40,190 nt of DNA from JANRKF01 sp033763575 (lineage in GTDB: Bacteria; Pseudomonadota; Alphaproteobacteria; Rickettsiales; SXRF01), in the NCBI GenBank assembly GCA_033763575.1, contig JANRKF010000008.1, forward strand, positions 1 through 40,190, given 5' to 3'. The notes below the pieces were generated by a model. That model had not been told where the DNA came from. It made no database searches and worked only from the letters and a program-made list of their open reading frames with translations. This document shows, in pieces, positions 26,534-34,794 of the stretch (position 1 is the stretch's first letter; each line of letters begins with the position of its first letter). A program made the translations under genes and the position numbers.

Positions 26534-28348
26534 ATGTTGATTCTTTCACCTTCCGTCGCCGCCATCGTCAGCAATATTCAGAACAGCACGAAGAGCGATG
26601 CTGGGCCGGACGACCAGAGCTTCCTTACGCTACTTGATTCGGGCAGAAGTAATTTCTATGCCGGGGCGGAAAGCGAACAGGCGCTGGTCGAAACGTTATA
26701 CAAAAAAGATGAGCAGCCAGCGGCGGTAGCAGCGCCAGTGCCGGTTGTCGTATATGATGATCGCGATGTCAAACTTTCATCCTACGAAGATGATGACAAG
26801 CGGAATGATAGTGCGCCAGCACCGGCGGTAGAGAATAGCGCGCGGGTGAATCAGCCGTCGGAAAAAGTTCCGGCAAGTAATGCTGCGCCTGCACCAAAAA
26901 ATGATAATAACGCTAAGAATGACAGCGTGAAACCAACGTCTGACGCGCCAGCAGCAGCTGCCAAGCCTGCGGAGCGCACCACGCAGCCAGCAGGCGCGGC
27001 GGAAAATGATAGCCCGGTCGAGCAGCTATCGCTTACAGACCAGATCCGCGCTAAGATTGAAAATCTGAGCGATATACTTTCGGCGGTTGCGGCCTTGCTT
27101 GGCGGCAATGTTGCCGGCCAGGTGACGGTGACGAAAATTACCCAGACCACACTTACGGTAACGCAGCAAAGCCAGCTAACCGGCCAGCCTCTTATTGATG
27201 TGTCCAGCCAGCTCGACCGGCTGATTGCCGCTGCCGCTGGTCAGAATTTGCCGAGTCAATTCGGTCAGTCGCTCAGTGCGACTTTTGTTTCTTTCCAGCA
27301 GTTGATCGTGTCGTTTTCCGGCAACAATACATCGCTTGCTGACAGCAGCACGTTGCTTGCAGGCTGTGCTTCATGCGAAACGGACCTTGCCGCATCGCTC
27401 CAGAATATCTCGCTTGCACAGGGCGACAAGATTGATATCGGCCAGTTAAACGGACAGTTGCAGCAGCTGCAAAAATGGCTTGGCGATTTCCGTTCGCTAG
27501 TCGCGCAAGGTGGAAATATCGTGCCGTCGAGTGATGATGCTACGCAAATTACGCCACAGGCTGCGACTCCGGCGGTTACGGCGCAAACGTCGATTATTAC
27601 CAACACCTCACTGGTGCAGAAACCGTTGGCGCCGGTCGTGAAACAAACGGATGACAACGCGGTGCTGTCGATCGCGGCGCCTTCCGCTGCACCGGCGACG
27701 TCGGCGGTGGTGCAAAATGTGCCGACTGTGAATAATGCGGCGGTGGGGCTGGTTGAAAATGCGACCATCGCCGAGGCCAATCTTTCCGGCGGCAATAGCG
27801 GCGCGGGCGGGCAGGGCGGCGAGCGTCCGGCAACGGCACCGGTCACTTCCTTTTCCGGCATTGGTAGCGCGAGTGGCAGCAGCGAAGTGGGCACGTCCAG
27901 TTTTACCAAGGTGTTAAAAGCAACGGCCTCTGCGCCGGTGGTGGATCAGGTGGTCTTCAATATTAAAACGGCGGTGAAGGACGGCGCGAGCAAAATACAG
28001 ATACAGCTCGATCCGGTCGAGCTGGGTAAATTGCATATCAAGATTGACTTGGGCAGCGATGGCAAAGCGACCGGGGTGGTGGTTACCGCCGATAATAAAT
28101 CCACGCTCGATTTATTGCAGCGCGATGCGCGTGGCTTGGAGCAGGCGTTGGCCGATGCCGGTATCAAAGCCGATTCCGGATCGCTCAGCTTCAACCTGCG
28201 CGGTGGCGATGGCGGGCGCGATGATGCGCCGAAAACGCCCTATGCCGGTTATGTTCAGCCATCTGAAGAAGAAGCGCTGGCGCCGCTTGCCGTCATTTCC
28301 CGTAGTTACGTGGTGAACGTGGCCGACGGGCTCAACATACAAATATAG
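26534..28348 (+). CDS. fliK: Flagellar hook-length control protein FliK
   Basis: A 604-residue secreted ruler protein. Residues about 60-170 are Ala/Pro/Asn/Lys-rich and low in complexity, and the centre is Gln/Ser/Thr-rich, both normal for the extended ruler part. The C-terminal domain (about residues 470-570) carries the diagnostic KIQIQLDPVELGKLHIKIDL segment, followed by VVVTADNKSTLDLLQRDARGLEQALADAGI, the FliK substrate-specificity switch. It measures the hook and switches export to filament proteins. ACGAGGA precedes the ATG. It is the first gene after the sigma-54 promoter and is followed by flgD at 9 bp. Confidence 0.92.
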   Translation: MLILSPSVAAIVSNIQNSTKSDAGPDDQSFLTLLDSGRSNFYAGAESEQALVETLYKKDEQPAAVAAPVPVVVYDDRDVKLSSYEDDDKRNDSAPAPAVENSARVNQPSEKVPASNAAPAPKNDNNAKNDSVKPTSDAPAAAAKPAERTTQPAGAAENDSPVEQLSLTDQIRAKIENLSDILSAVAALLGGNVAGQVTVTKITQTTLTVTQQSQLTGQPLIDVSSQLDRLIAAAAGQNLPSQFGQSLSATFVSFQQLIVSFSGNNTSLADSSTLLAGCASCETDLAASLQNISLAQGDKIDIGQLNGQLQQLQKWLGDFRSLVAQGGNIVPSSDDATQITPQAATPAVTAQTSIITNTSLVQKPLAPVVKQTDDNAVLSIAAPSAAPATSAVVQNVPTVNNAAVGLVENATIAEANLSGGNSGAGGQGGERPATAPVTSFSGIGSASGSSEVGTSSFTKVLKATASAPVVDQVVFNIKTAVKDGASKIQIQLDPVELGKLHIKIDLGSDGKATGVVVTADNKSTLDLLQRDARGLEQALADAGIKADSGSLSFNLRGGDGGRDDAPKTPYAGYVQPSEEEALAPLAVISRSYVVNVADGLNIQI

Positions 28349-28357
28349 GAGGCGATT

Positions 28358-29065
28358 ATGGTTTCGACTGATGTAAGCGTTACAGACAATATCAAAAATT
28401 TCACGGCAGCGGGTAAGGCTGAACAAAAAAGTAAGGCCGACAAAGCGGCGGACACGCTGTTTTCAAACACCGAGGATTTTATCAAATTGCTCACTGTGCA
28501 GTTGCAGAATCAGGATCCGAGCAAGCCGCTGGAGACCGACCAGATCACGCAGCAGATCGCATCGCTCAGCCAGGTGGAGCAGCAGATCAACACCAATAAA
28601 AATCTGGAGAGCCTGATTGCGGCATTCACGCGGCAGCAGGTGAGCAGCAACGTGCCTTATATCGGCAAGCTGGTGGAGGCGCCGGGTAATCTGGCGTCAT
28701 TGCTCGGCGGCACCGGCGTGTTTGTTTACAATCTCGATAAAGAGGCCAACGACGTGCAGATTACCATCTCCAATACGAAAGGGGATGTTGTCTATAAAGG
28801 TTCTGGCACGAAGCTTGCTGGACGTAACCAGATCGTATGGGACGGCAAGGACAACGCAGGGAAACAGCTGCCGGATGGAACCTATAAAATTGCAGTGAAG
28901 GCGACGGGAATAGACGGAAAGACGATTGCTGCTACCACCGCCAGTTCGGGTCGGGTGACCTCGGTGGAGACGCTTGACGGGACGAATTATTTGGCGCTGG
29001 GCGATATTCTGGTGCCGCTTGATAAAGTGATTTCGGTAAGGGAGTTGCCAGCACTGGCATCTTAA
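28358..29065 (+). CDS. flgD: Hook assembly scaffold FlgD
   Basis: A 235-residue cap protein for hook growth. The N-terminal export/assembly region has DFIKLLTVQLQNQDPSKPLETDQITQQIASLSQVEQQI-type sequence (residues about 38-75), the family hallmark. Then follow a FlgD Ig-like/tudor part (VQITISNTKGDVVY) and the FnIII-like NQIVWDGKDNAGKQLPDGTYKIAVKA. The length is normal. The sequence gives no clue to how it handles the unusually large hook subunit. ATAGGAGG lies upstream of the ATG. Confidence 0.95.
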   Translation: MVSTDVSVTDNIKNFTAAGKAEQKSKADKAADTLFSNTEDFIKLLTVQLQNQDPSKPLETDQITQQIASLSQVEQQINTNKNLESLIAAFTRQQVSSNVPYIGKLVEAPGNLASLLGGTGVFVYNLDKEANDVQITISNTKGDVVYKGSGTKLAGRNQIVWDGKDNAGKQLPDGTYKIAVKATGIDGKTIAATTASSGRVTSVETLDGTNYLALGDILVPLDKVISVRELPALAS

Positions 29066-29072
29066 AAAAATA

Positions 29073-29090
29073 ACCAAGGATGGAGTGGGA
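29073..29090 (+). promoter_or_regulatory. flgE ribosome site overlapping two ANGGA motifs
   Basis: The leader ACCAAGGATGGAGTGGGA ends 2 bp before the flgE ATG. It contains AAGGA and ATGGA, and CAAGGATG resembles the CsrA consensus (ACARGGAUG). Since fliW is present, CsrA control of the hook message is possible, but csrA itself is not seen here and the motif is short. Confidence 0.3.
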
Positions 29091-29092
29091 TT

Positions 29093-32000
29093 ATGAGTTT
29101 ATATGGCGCGTTATTTTCAGGAGTGTCGGGGCTGGTGAGCCAGGCGAACAAGCTCGGCATCATTTCCGACAATATTTCGAACGTCAATACGGTCGGTTAT
29201 AAAGGCGGCAATGGAATATTCGAAACATTGGTGACCAACTCAGGCGGCGCCGCTGCTTATTCGCCGGGTGGCGTGCTCGGTGGCAACCGCTCGCTGGTCA
29301 GCCGGCAGGGCTTGTTGCAGGCGACCGATTCGCCGACCGATATTGCGGTTTCCGGCACCGGATTTTTCGTGGTGAACCAGAGCCCTGATGGCAGCGGTCA
29401 GGTGTCCTACACCCGTTCCGGTTCGTTCCGCGCCGACTCCACGGGAAACTTCCGCAACTCGTCGGGGTTTTACCTGCAGGCGTGGCCGCTCGATCGTGAA
29501 GGACGCCTTCCGGGTGCGGCGGGGAACACCACGAACACCACGTCGAGCGCCAACTTAAGCAGCTTGCAGATTGTGAACGTGCAGAACCTGACCGGCTCGG
29601 CGGCCGCCACCTCCGCGGTGTCGATCGGTGCCAACCTGAACTCATCGCAGACGGTTTATCCCGGTGCGGCGGGGACGATCACCTTCGATGCGCTCAGCAC
29701 GAACAATTACCAGATCGCGGCAAAAGACATTATCGTTCCGGGCGGCGTCAACAGCATTGCCCGCGGCGATAAGCTCGATATTACGACCGGCGGCGGTCTT
29801 TCTTTCACCTATCGCTATGGCGGGTTTACCTTTGGCCGCAGCATCGCCGACGGATCGGATGCCGATAGCGGGCTTGCATTGCTTGCGGGCACGACGACAT
29901 TAGATACGAATCCCTTCAGCTTCACGCCCGGTAGCAATGTCGTGAGTATCACGCAGGAAGGCCATGGCCTTGCGGATGGCGATGTGGTGACGATTTCCGG
30001 CAATACGACCGATATCGGCGGCATCAGCGCTTCTGAATTCAATGCGAAATTCGTCGTGACCGTAGTGGACGACGATACTTTCACCATTGAGACGGCGACC
30101 AGTGCGGCGGCAGCAGCCGATATTACCGACAACACGGTCGTCACCGAAAACGGTGCGGATGCGGATGTCACCATCACACTGGGCACCGGTCACGGCTACT
30201 CGGTTGGTCAAGCCATCACCATCGCCGGCTCGAACGTGGTGAACGGGATTACCATCAACGGCACCCGCACCATCACGGCGGTGACCACCACGACCGTGAC
30301 ATTCGCCACGACGACGGATACGCCGCCGGTGATTGCAGCGCATGCCTTCTCAACGACGGCTGGTGCCAACCCAACCGTTACGGTGAATGTTGGCACGACC
30401 AACAACGTCTACGCAGTCGGAGATGAGATCACCATTGCGGGCGCTGACCCGATCAACGGCGTTGATCCTAATGGCACCTGGACGGTGGCAACCTCCTCGG
30501 CTGGTAATATCACCTTTGTCGCGACCGGCGAGACATCGGCGACCCAGGCGCTTGGAGCGAATCCATTCCTGGTATCGACCGGTGCCGATCCGACTGTCAC
30601 TGTTGATCTTGGTGGCGTGCATGATTATACGGTTGGTGATACTATTACCATCGCCGCCGCCGCTGCGACTAACGGCGCAGATGTCAACGGCACCTTTGTG
30701 ATTACCGCGATTGGCGCGAATACCATTCAATATGTAGCTACGGGTGAGACCGGTGGTGGTTCGCCAGCGGTGGCGGGTGGCGGCGGTTCGGCCACGGCCT
30801 ATGCCTCATTGTTCGGCAACGCATCGTCGACCCAGTTCATGACGGCAGGCGGCGGCACTTCGGCGACGGCGGCAATTTCAGCAGGCGGCGGCACGGCGAT
30901 CACTTCGCTCACCCGTCCCTTCGCCGGTAATATTCTGGATGCGACCAATACCGAGACGCGCTTCTTGGGCACGACGGGGACATCCGGTTTTACCGCGGCG
31001 GGCCTGACGTTTAAAATCACCACGGCGGCGATCGGCACCGTAACCTTCAGCTACACATCTTCTTCACCGGATGTACGCCAGAAACAATTTAACAACCTGA
31101 CCAATCTCGCGGCCTCGATCAACGAGGTAACCGGTCTTTCGGCGCGTGTGGTCGACGGGCAGCTTTATGTCGGCGCCACCGATGCGAATGCGGCGGTGAT
31201 GTTTGAAAACGGCTCGGCGGTCGGTGTTGAGGGGCCTCCGGTGCAGGCGGGCATCGACTGGGTGCGTGAGCTTGGCCTCAAAAATATCGAGGTGGGTGCG
31301 AACCGCTTTTCCTCGCTGGAGGGATTGTTCAATCTGGCGACGACCGATGCCGGTATTTCGGCCTCGCTTTCCAATCCGCTCGGCGCGGCGCAGCTCAGCA
31401 TCAACGTCGACGATCCGCTCGACAGCATCCACTTCGCCGACAGCCCGACCGCTTCGGCATTGACGGCGTTCACCTCTACCACGCCGTTTACCACCACCTC
31501 CGGCAGCGAAACCGTGAAGGTGACGCATCCGGCGGCACACGGCTTCAGCACCGGCGATTTCGTAACGCTGGATGCGTCCGATCTTGCCGATACGACGACG
31601 CTTGGGTCCGCTCCGTTTACGACAACGAGCGGCGCCGATCCGACCGTGACGGTCGATATCACAGGGCTGGGCCTGACCTATGTTGCGGGTGACCTGATTA
31701 CCATCGCCGGGGCGACGGCGGTGAATGGTGTGGATGTCAACGGCACATGGACCATCGTTTCAGCTTCGACGACTGCGGTAACGTTTGTGGCGACCGATGA
31801 AACGTCCACCGGCACGGCGGCAGGCGGCGGCACGGCGGCCACCTCTTCCTACGGTTCGTTCAACGGCATTCCGATCGGTGATTTCAGCGGACGGTTTGAA
31901 ATTACTGTGACCAGCCCGACCGAATATACGATTCAGACGGATACCGCGGCCACCGCTTCCGGCGCAACGGGTCAGGACAATCTGCTGGTCACGCCGCACA

Positions 32001-32899
32001 ACAACCTGGGCTCGCTGGTGGCGGAATTCGGACTGGTCGATTCGTTGAACGGCGATGCCTATACGCCGCAGGAGACCGATGATTTCGGGCCTTCCTACAG
32101 CCCGACCGACACGACGCTCAACATGGCGAGCGGTAATGTGCCGCCGCAATTCAGCCGTCCGATCCGGATCTTCGATGCGCAGGGTGGCGGGCACGATCTG
32201 AACGTGGCCTTCCTGAAAACCAGCGTGAACACCTGGGCGATTGAAGTCTTCGCAGTGCCGGCTGACGATGTCAGCTCGTCGCTGCCGGATGGACTGGTGG
32301 CGTTCGGCAATGTTACTTTCAACGGTGACGGCACGCTCCGGAGCATTGATAATACGCTCAATAGCGAGGTGGATATCACCTGGACGAACGGCGCATCATC
32401 AAGTGCCGTCACATTCAGCCTTGGCACGGCGGGACAGCCGTTCGGCACGGTCGGGGCGACCACGATCGGCCAGGCCGACGGACTCAGCCAGTTCAACGCG
32501 GCATTTGGCGTCAGTTTTGTGAACCAGAACGGCGCGCCGGTGGGTGAGCTTACCGGGGTCGCCATCACCGAGCTGGGGGTTGTCGTTGCCAGCTATAGCA
32601 ACGGTGAAACGCAGGATCTTTACAAGATACCGCTCGCAAGTTTTGCCAACCCGGATCAGCTCACCTCGTCTTCCGGTAACGTGTTTACCCAGTCGGCAAA
32701 TTCCGGGGAGTTCAACCTGCGCGAGGCCGGAACCAGCGGTGTGGGGGTCATTGCGGCCTCGTCGCTGGAGGCCTCAAACGTAGAGCTTTCGGCGCAATTA
32801 ACCGACATGATTATCGCCCAGCGCTCCTACCAGGCGAATACCAAAGTGATTTCCACGGCAGATAGCCTGCTCGAGGAACTGAATCGGATTATTCAGTAA
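29093..32899 (+). CDS. flgE: Giant flagellar hook protein FlgE (1268 residues)
   Basis: The N-terminus (SLYGALFSGVSGLVSQANKL, ISDNISNVNTVGYKG, then TDIAVSGTGFFVV) and C-terminus (GGA region, EASNVELSAQLTDMIIAQR, SYQANTKVISTADSLLEELN) are canonical FlgE. E. coli FlgE has about 400 residues, so the excess is over 800. It lies in the exposed domains. A first HGLADGDVVTISG module (about 285-335) is followed by three ~65-residue units ending in TFVATGET-like strands (about 352-415, 420-485, 494-555). A second HGFSTGDFVTL module begins near 815, is interrupted by a fourth such unit (845-908) and resumes at FNGIPIGDFSGRFEITV (923-948). Glycine-rich linkers occur at 555-600 and 908-915. The frame is intact. 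It is the last gene of the fliK operon. Confidence 0.95.
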   Translation: MSLYGALFSGVSGLVSQANKLGIISDNISNVNTVGYKGGNGIFETLVTNSGGAAAYSPGGVLGGNRSLVSRQGLLQATDSPTDIAVSGTGFFVVNQSPDGSGQVSYTRSGSFRADSTGNFRNSSGFYLQAWPLDREGRLPGAAGNTTNTTSSANLSSLQIVNVQNLTGSAAATSAVSIGANLNSSQTVYPGAAGTITFDALSTNNYQIAAKDIIVPGGVNSIARGDKLDITTGGGLSFTYRYGGFTFGRSIADGSDADSGLALLAGTTTLDTNPFSFTPGSNVVSITQEGHGLADGDVVTISGNTTDIGGISASEFNAKFVVTVVDDDTFTIETATSAAAAADITDNTVVTENGADADVTITLGTGHGYSVGQAITIAGSNVVNGITINGTRTITAVTTTTVTFATTTDTPPVIAAHAFSTTAGANPTVTVNVGTTNNVYAVGDEITIAGADPINGVDPNGTWTVATSSAGNITFVATGETSATQALGANPFLVSTGADPTVTVDLGGVHDYTVGDTITIAAAAATNGADVNGTFVITAIGANTIQYVATGETGGGSPAVAGGGGSATAYASLFGNASSTQFMTAGGGTSATAAISAGGGTAITSLTRPFAGNILDATNTETRFLGTTGTSGFTAAGLTFKITTAAIGTVTFSYTSSSPDVRQKQFNNLTNLAASINEVTGLSARVVDGQLYVGATDANAAVMFENGSAVGVEGPPVQAGIDWVRELGLKNIEVGANRFSSLEGLFNLATTDAGISASLSNPLGAAQLSINVDDPLDSIHFADSPTASALTAFTSTTPFTTTSGSETVKVTHPAAHGFSTGDFVTLDASDLADTTTLGSAPFTTTSGADPTVTVDITGLGLTYVAGDLITIAGATAVNGVDVNGTWTIVSASTTAVTFVATDETSTGTAAGGGTAATSSYGSFNGIPIGDFSGRFEITVTSPTEYTIQTDTAATASGATGQDNLLVTPHNNLGSLVAEFGLVDSLNGDAYTPQETDDFGPSYSPTDTTLNMASGNVPPQFSRPIRIFDAQGGGHDLNVAFLKTSVNTWAIEVFAVPADDVSSSLPDGLVAFGNVTFNGDGTLRSIDNTLNSEVDITWTNGASSSAVTFSLGTAGQPFGTVGATTIGQADGLSQFNAAFGVSFVNQNGAPVGELTGVAITELGVVVASYSNGETQDLYKIPLASFANPDQLTSSSGNVFTQSANSGEFNLREAGTSGVGVIAASSLEASNVELSAQLTDMIIAQRSYQANTKVISTADSLLEELNRIIQ

Positions 32900-32918
32900 G
32901 TAGCTGAATAGTCCGCCC

Positions 32919-32960
32919 AAGCGCACCCTCTCTCCCCCGTGAGGGTGCGCTTTCTTTTTT
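32919..32960 (+). terminator. Rho-independent terminator after flgE
   Basis: AAGCGCACCCTC and GAGGGTGCGCTT form a 12-bp stem with a 10-base loop (931-940 of the 32900s), followed by TTTCTTTTTT. It ends the fliK-flgD-flgE transcription unit. Confidence 0.93.
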
Positions 32961-33002
32961 AACCTATTTTATCATTCTCGTTAACTTTTTGAGTATTTCT
33001 GC

Positions 33003-33031
33003 TTGACAAGCGGCTCTGCCATCTATAAGTA
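33003..33031 (+). promoter_or_regulatory. Sigma-70-type promoter upstream of the 33138 gene
   Basis: A consensus -35 TTGACA (33003-33008) is followed after 17 bp by TAAGTA (33026-33031), or after 15 bp by TATAAG. It lies about 105 bp before the next start codon, in an otherwise AT-rich spacer downstream of the flgE terminator. Confidence 0.6.
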
Positions 33032-33137
33032 TGGTACGAGGAAAGAGTTAGATATACCAATGGCATGTTCATAATTTAAAGTTTCTTGTGGCAAAAATTG
33101 GTAAAGATATAATGGTTAACGTAAAGGAAAATACGGT

Positions 33138-33476
33138 ATGAAGAAGATAAAACTCACCACGCGCAGGCTGAGTGCTGCCATAAGCCAGAACATGCGCGCT
33201 GATCGTGGTGATGACACCAGCAACATCATGCTTGACCCGCGTTATTTGCGCCAGTCTTCCTCGTTGATTCAGGATGCGCTGCAGAAAGGCTTCGATGTTT
33301 TGCAGCTTGCTAACGGCGATATTGTGATGACCGGCACCAAGACGGTGGTCTATCAGTATGGCTGGGAAGAAGAAAAAGGGAAGCTGGTGAAAGCGAAATC
33401 CGAGCGTAAGGCCAAAAAGCTCACCGCGCCTTCGATTTATGGCGAAGAAGAGCTCGACGAGAGCGAAGAAGCTTAG
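33138..33476 (+). CDS. Small basic protein of unknown function
   Basis: A 112-residue soluble protein with no signal peptide or membrane segment. A basic N-terminus (KKIKLTTRRLSAAI) is followed by SSLIQDALQKGFDVLQLANGDIVMTGTKTVVYQYGWEEEKGKLVK and a charged Lys/Glu-rich tail ending in EELDESEEA. The GFDVLQLANGDI segment reminds me of a small uncharacterised family known from Rickettsiales (DUF2671), but I cannot verify this. It has its own sigma-70-like promoter, a GTAAAGGAAA ribosome site and a strong terminator just downstream, so it is a monocistronic gene. No function is proposed. Confidence 0.7.
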   Translation: MKKIKLTTRRLSAAISQNMRADRGDDTSNIMLDPRYLRQSSSLIQDALQKGFDVLQLANGDIVMTGTKTVVYQYGWEEEKGKLVKAKSERKAKKLTAPSIYGEEELDESEEA

Positions 33477-33501
33477 GCTTAAGCGCGGTAACGGCACCTA
33501 C

Positions 33502-33530
33502 AAAAAACCCCGCCGCGTGCGGGGTTTTTT
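33502..33530. terminator. Bidirectional Rho-independent terminator
   Basis: AAAAAACCCCGC and GCGGGGTTTTTT form a 12-bp stem around a CGCGT loop. The poly-T on the plus strand and the poly-A start make it active in both directions, serving the small gene at 33138 and the convergent usg gene, whose stop lies within its edge (33529). Confidence 0.93.
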
Positions 33531-33792
33531 AATGAACGGTCACGAGTCCCTTGCAGTAGCGGAATTCGGCCGGGGTGATGAGTTGCTGGCTTGCGACTTT
33601 CACCGAATGCAGCCTGCCATCAAGCGAGCGTTCCCAGAAATCGAGGAATTTTTGCAGCACCGGAAATTTGGGGGCGATGTCGAGTTCCTGCCAGAGATAG
33701 CTTTGCAGCAGTGCAGGGTGGTCGGGCAGATGATAGAGAATCTCCGCCGTGGTCAAACGATAGTCATGCAACATCAAACCAAGTTCTGACAT
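33529..33792 (-). CDS. usg: Usg family protein
   Basis: An 87-residue soluble protein matching the alphaproteobacterial Usg family (first named in the Caulobacter trp region). Visible family features are LHDYRLTTAEILYHLPDHP, LLQSYLWQELDIAPKFPVLQKFLDFW and LDGRLHSVKVASQQLITPAEFR. Its biochemical role is not known. The start at ATG 33792 is supported by GGAGG about 8 bp upstream; a GTG at 33804 would add four residues. It is downstream of hflC on the same strand after a 99-bp gap. Confidence 0.88.
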   Translation of the reverse strand: MSELGLMLHDYRLTTAEILYHLPDHPALLQSYLWQELDIAPKFPVLQKFLDFWERSLDGRLHSVKVASQQLITPAEFRYCKGLVTVH

Positions 33793-33903
33793 CCACACCT
33801 CCACGTTTTACTCAGAGCCAATGAAAAAGTGCATTGGCTATAAACGCACAAGCCCAGTGTAGCACGGTTTCTGTAAAATTTGTGTTAACGCCAATCCGTG
33901 CGG

Positions 33904-34794
33904 CTACTGCATTTCCTGCAGAAAGCCGCTATCGGGCGAGAGCACCATGGTGGTATCGTCCTTGGAGAGCGATTTCTTATAGGCCTGCATAGTGCGGTAG
34001 AATTTGAAGAATTGCGGGTCCTGGCCAAAGGCCTGTGCAAAGATTTTCGTCGCTTCCTCGTCGCCTTCACCGCGCAGTATTTCCGATTGCTTGCGCGCTT
34101 CGGCGAGGATGATGGTGCGTTCCTTGTCGGCCTGCGAGCGGATTTTCTGTGCATCCTCGGCACCCTTCGCCCGGAACTCTTTGGCCTCGCGTTCGCGCTC
34201 GGTCTGCATGCGTTTATAGATGCCTTCACTGTTGGCGGGCGGCAGGTCGGCGCGCTTGATGCGTACATCCACCACCTCAATGCCGAAGCCGCCTTTCGCC
34301 ACATCGCTGCCGGTTGTTTTACTGGTGCCACTGCGGGTCTGGATGTTCACCAGGTTTTTGATCTGGTTCATGGTTTCGGTCCGTTTTTCGGAGATCACGG
34401 CGGAGAGCGGCACCTCGCCGATCACCTGGCGCAGGCTCGATTCAAGGATGGAGTTCAGGCGCGAACGCATGATCGTTTCGCTGCCCACGGTTTGCTTGAA
34501 ACGCAGCGGGTCGGTGATGCGGTAGCGCACGAAAGCGTCGACGATCAGGCGTTTCTGGTCGGCGGCGATGACTTCTTTCGATTCGGCCTCGAAATCGAGC
34601 AGGCGTGCGTCATACAGCTCGGCGTTCTGGATGAAGGGGATTTTGAATTTCAGGCCGGGTTTCTGCTCGACGCGGATCGGTTTGCCGAAAGAAAGCACCA
34701 GCGCCTGCTGCGTCTGGTCGACCACGAACATGCTGTTCGCCAGAATGAACAGGACGCCGAAAAAGATCGAAAGGCCTACGGTTAAATATTTCAT
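33904..34794 (-). CDS. hflC: Membrane protease modulator HflC
   Basis: A 296-residue SPFH/prohibitin-family protein. A single N-terminal membrane anchor (LTVGLSIFFGVLFILANSMFVV) is followed by the SPFH domain (DQTQQALVLSFGKP, PGLKFKIPFIQ, VDAFVRYRITDPLRFKQTV) and a long helical coiled-coil region (MQTEREREAKEFRAKGAEDAQKIRSQADKERT). With HflK it forms a large periplasm-facing cage around FtsH that restrains its proteolysis of membrane proteins. It overlaps hflK by 4 bp and is translationally coupled to it. Confidence 0.96.
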   Translation of the reverse strand: MKYLTVGLSIFFGVLFILANSMFVVDQTQQALVLSFGKPIRVEQKPGLKFKIPFIQNAELYDARLLDFEAESKEVIAADQKRLIVDAFVRYRITDPLRFKQTVGSETIMRSRLNSILESSLRQVIGEVPLSAVISEKRTETMNQIKNLVNIQTRSGTSKTTGSDVAKGGFGIEVVDVRIKRADLPPANSEGIYKRMQTEREREAKEFRAKGAEDAQKIRSQADKERTIILAEARKQSEILRGEGDEEATKIFAQAFGQDPQFFKFYRTMQAYKKSLSKDDTTMVLSPDSGFLQEMQ

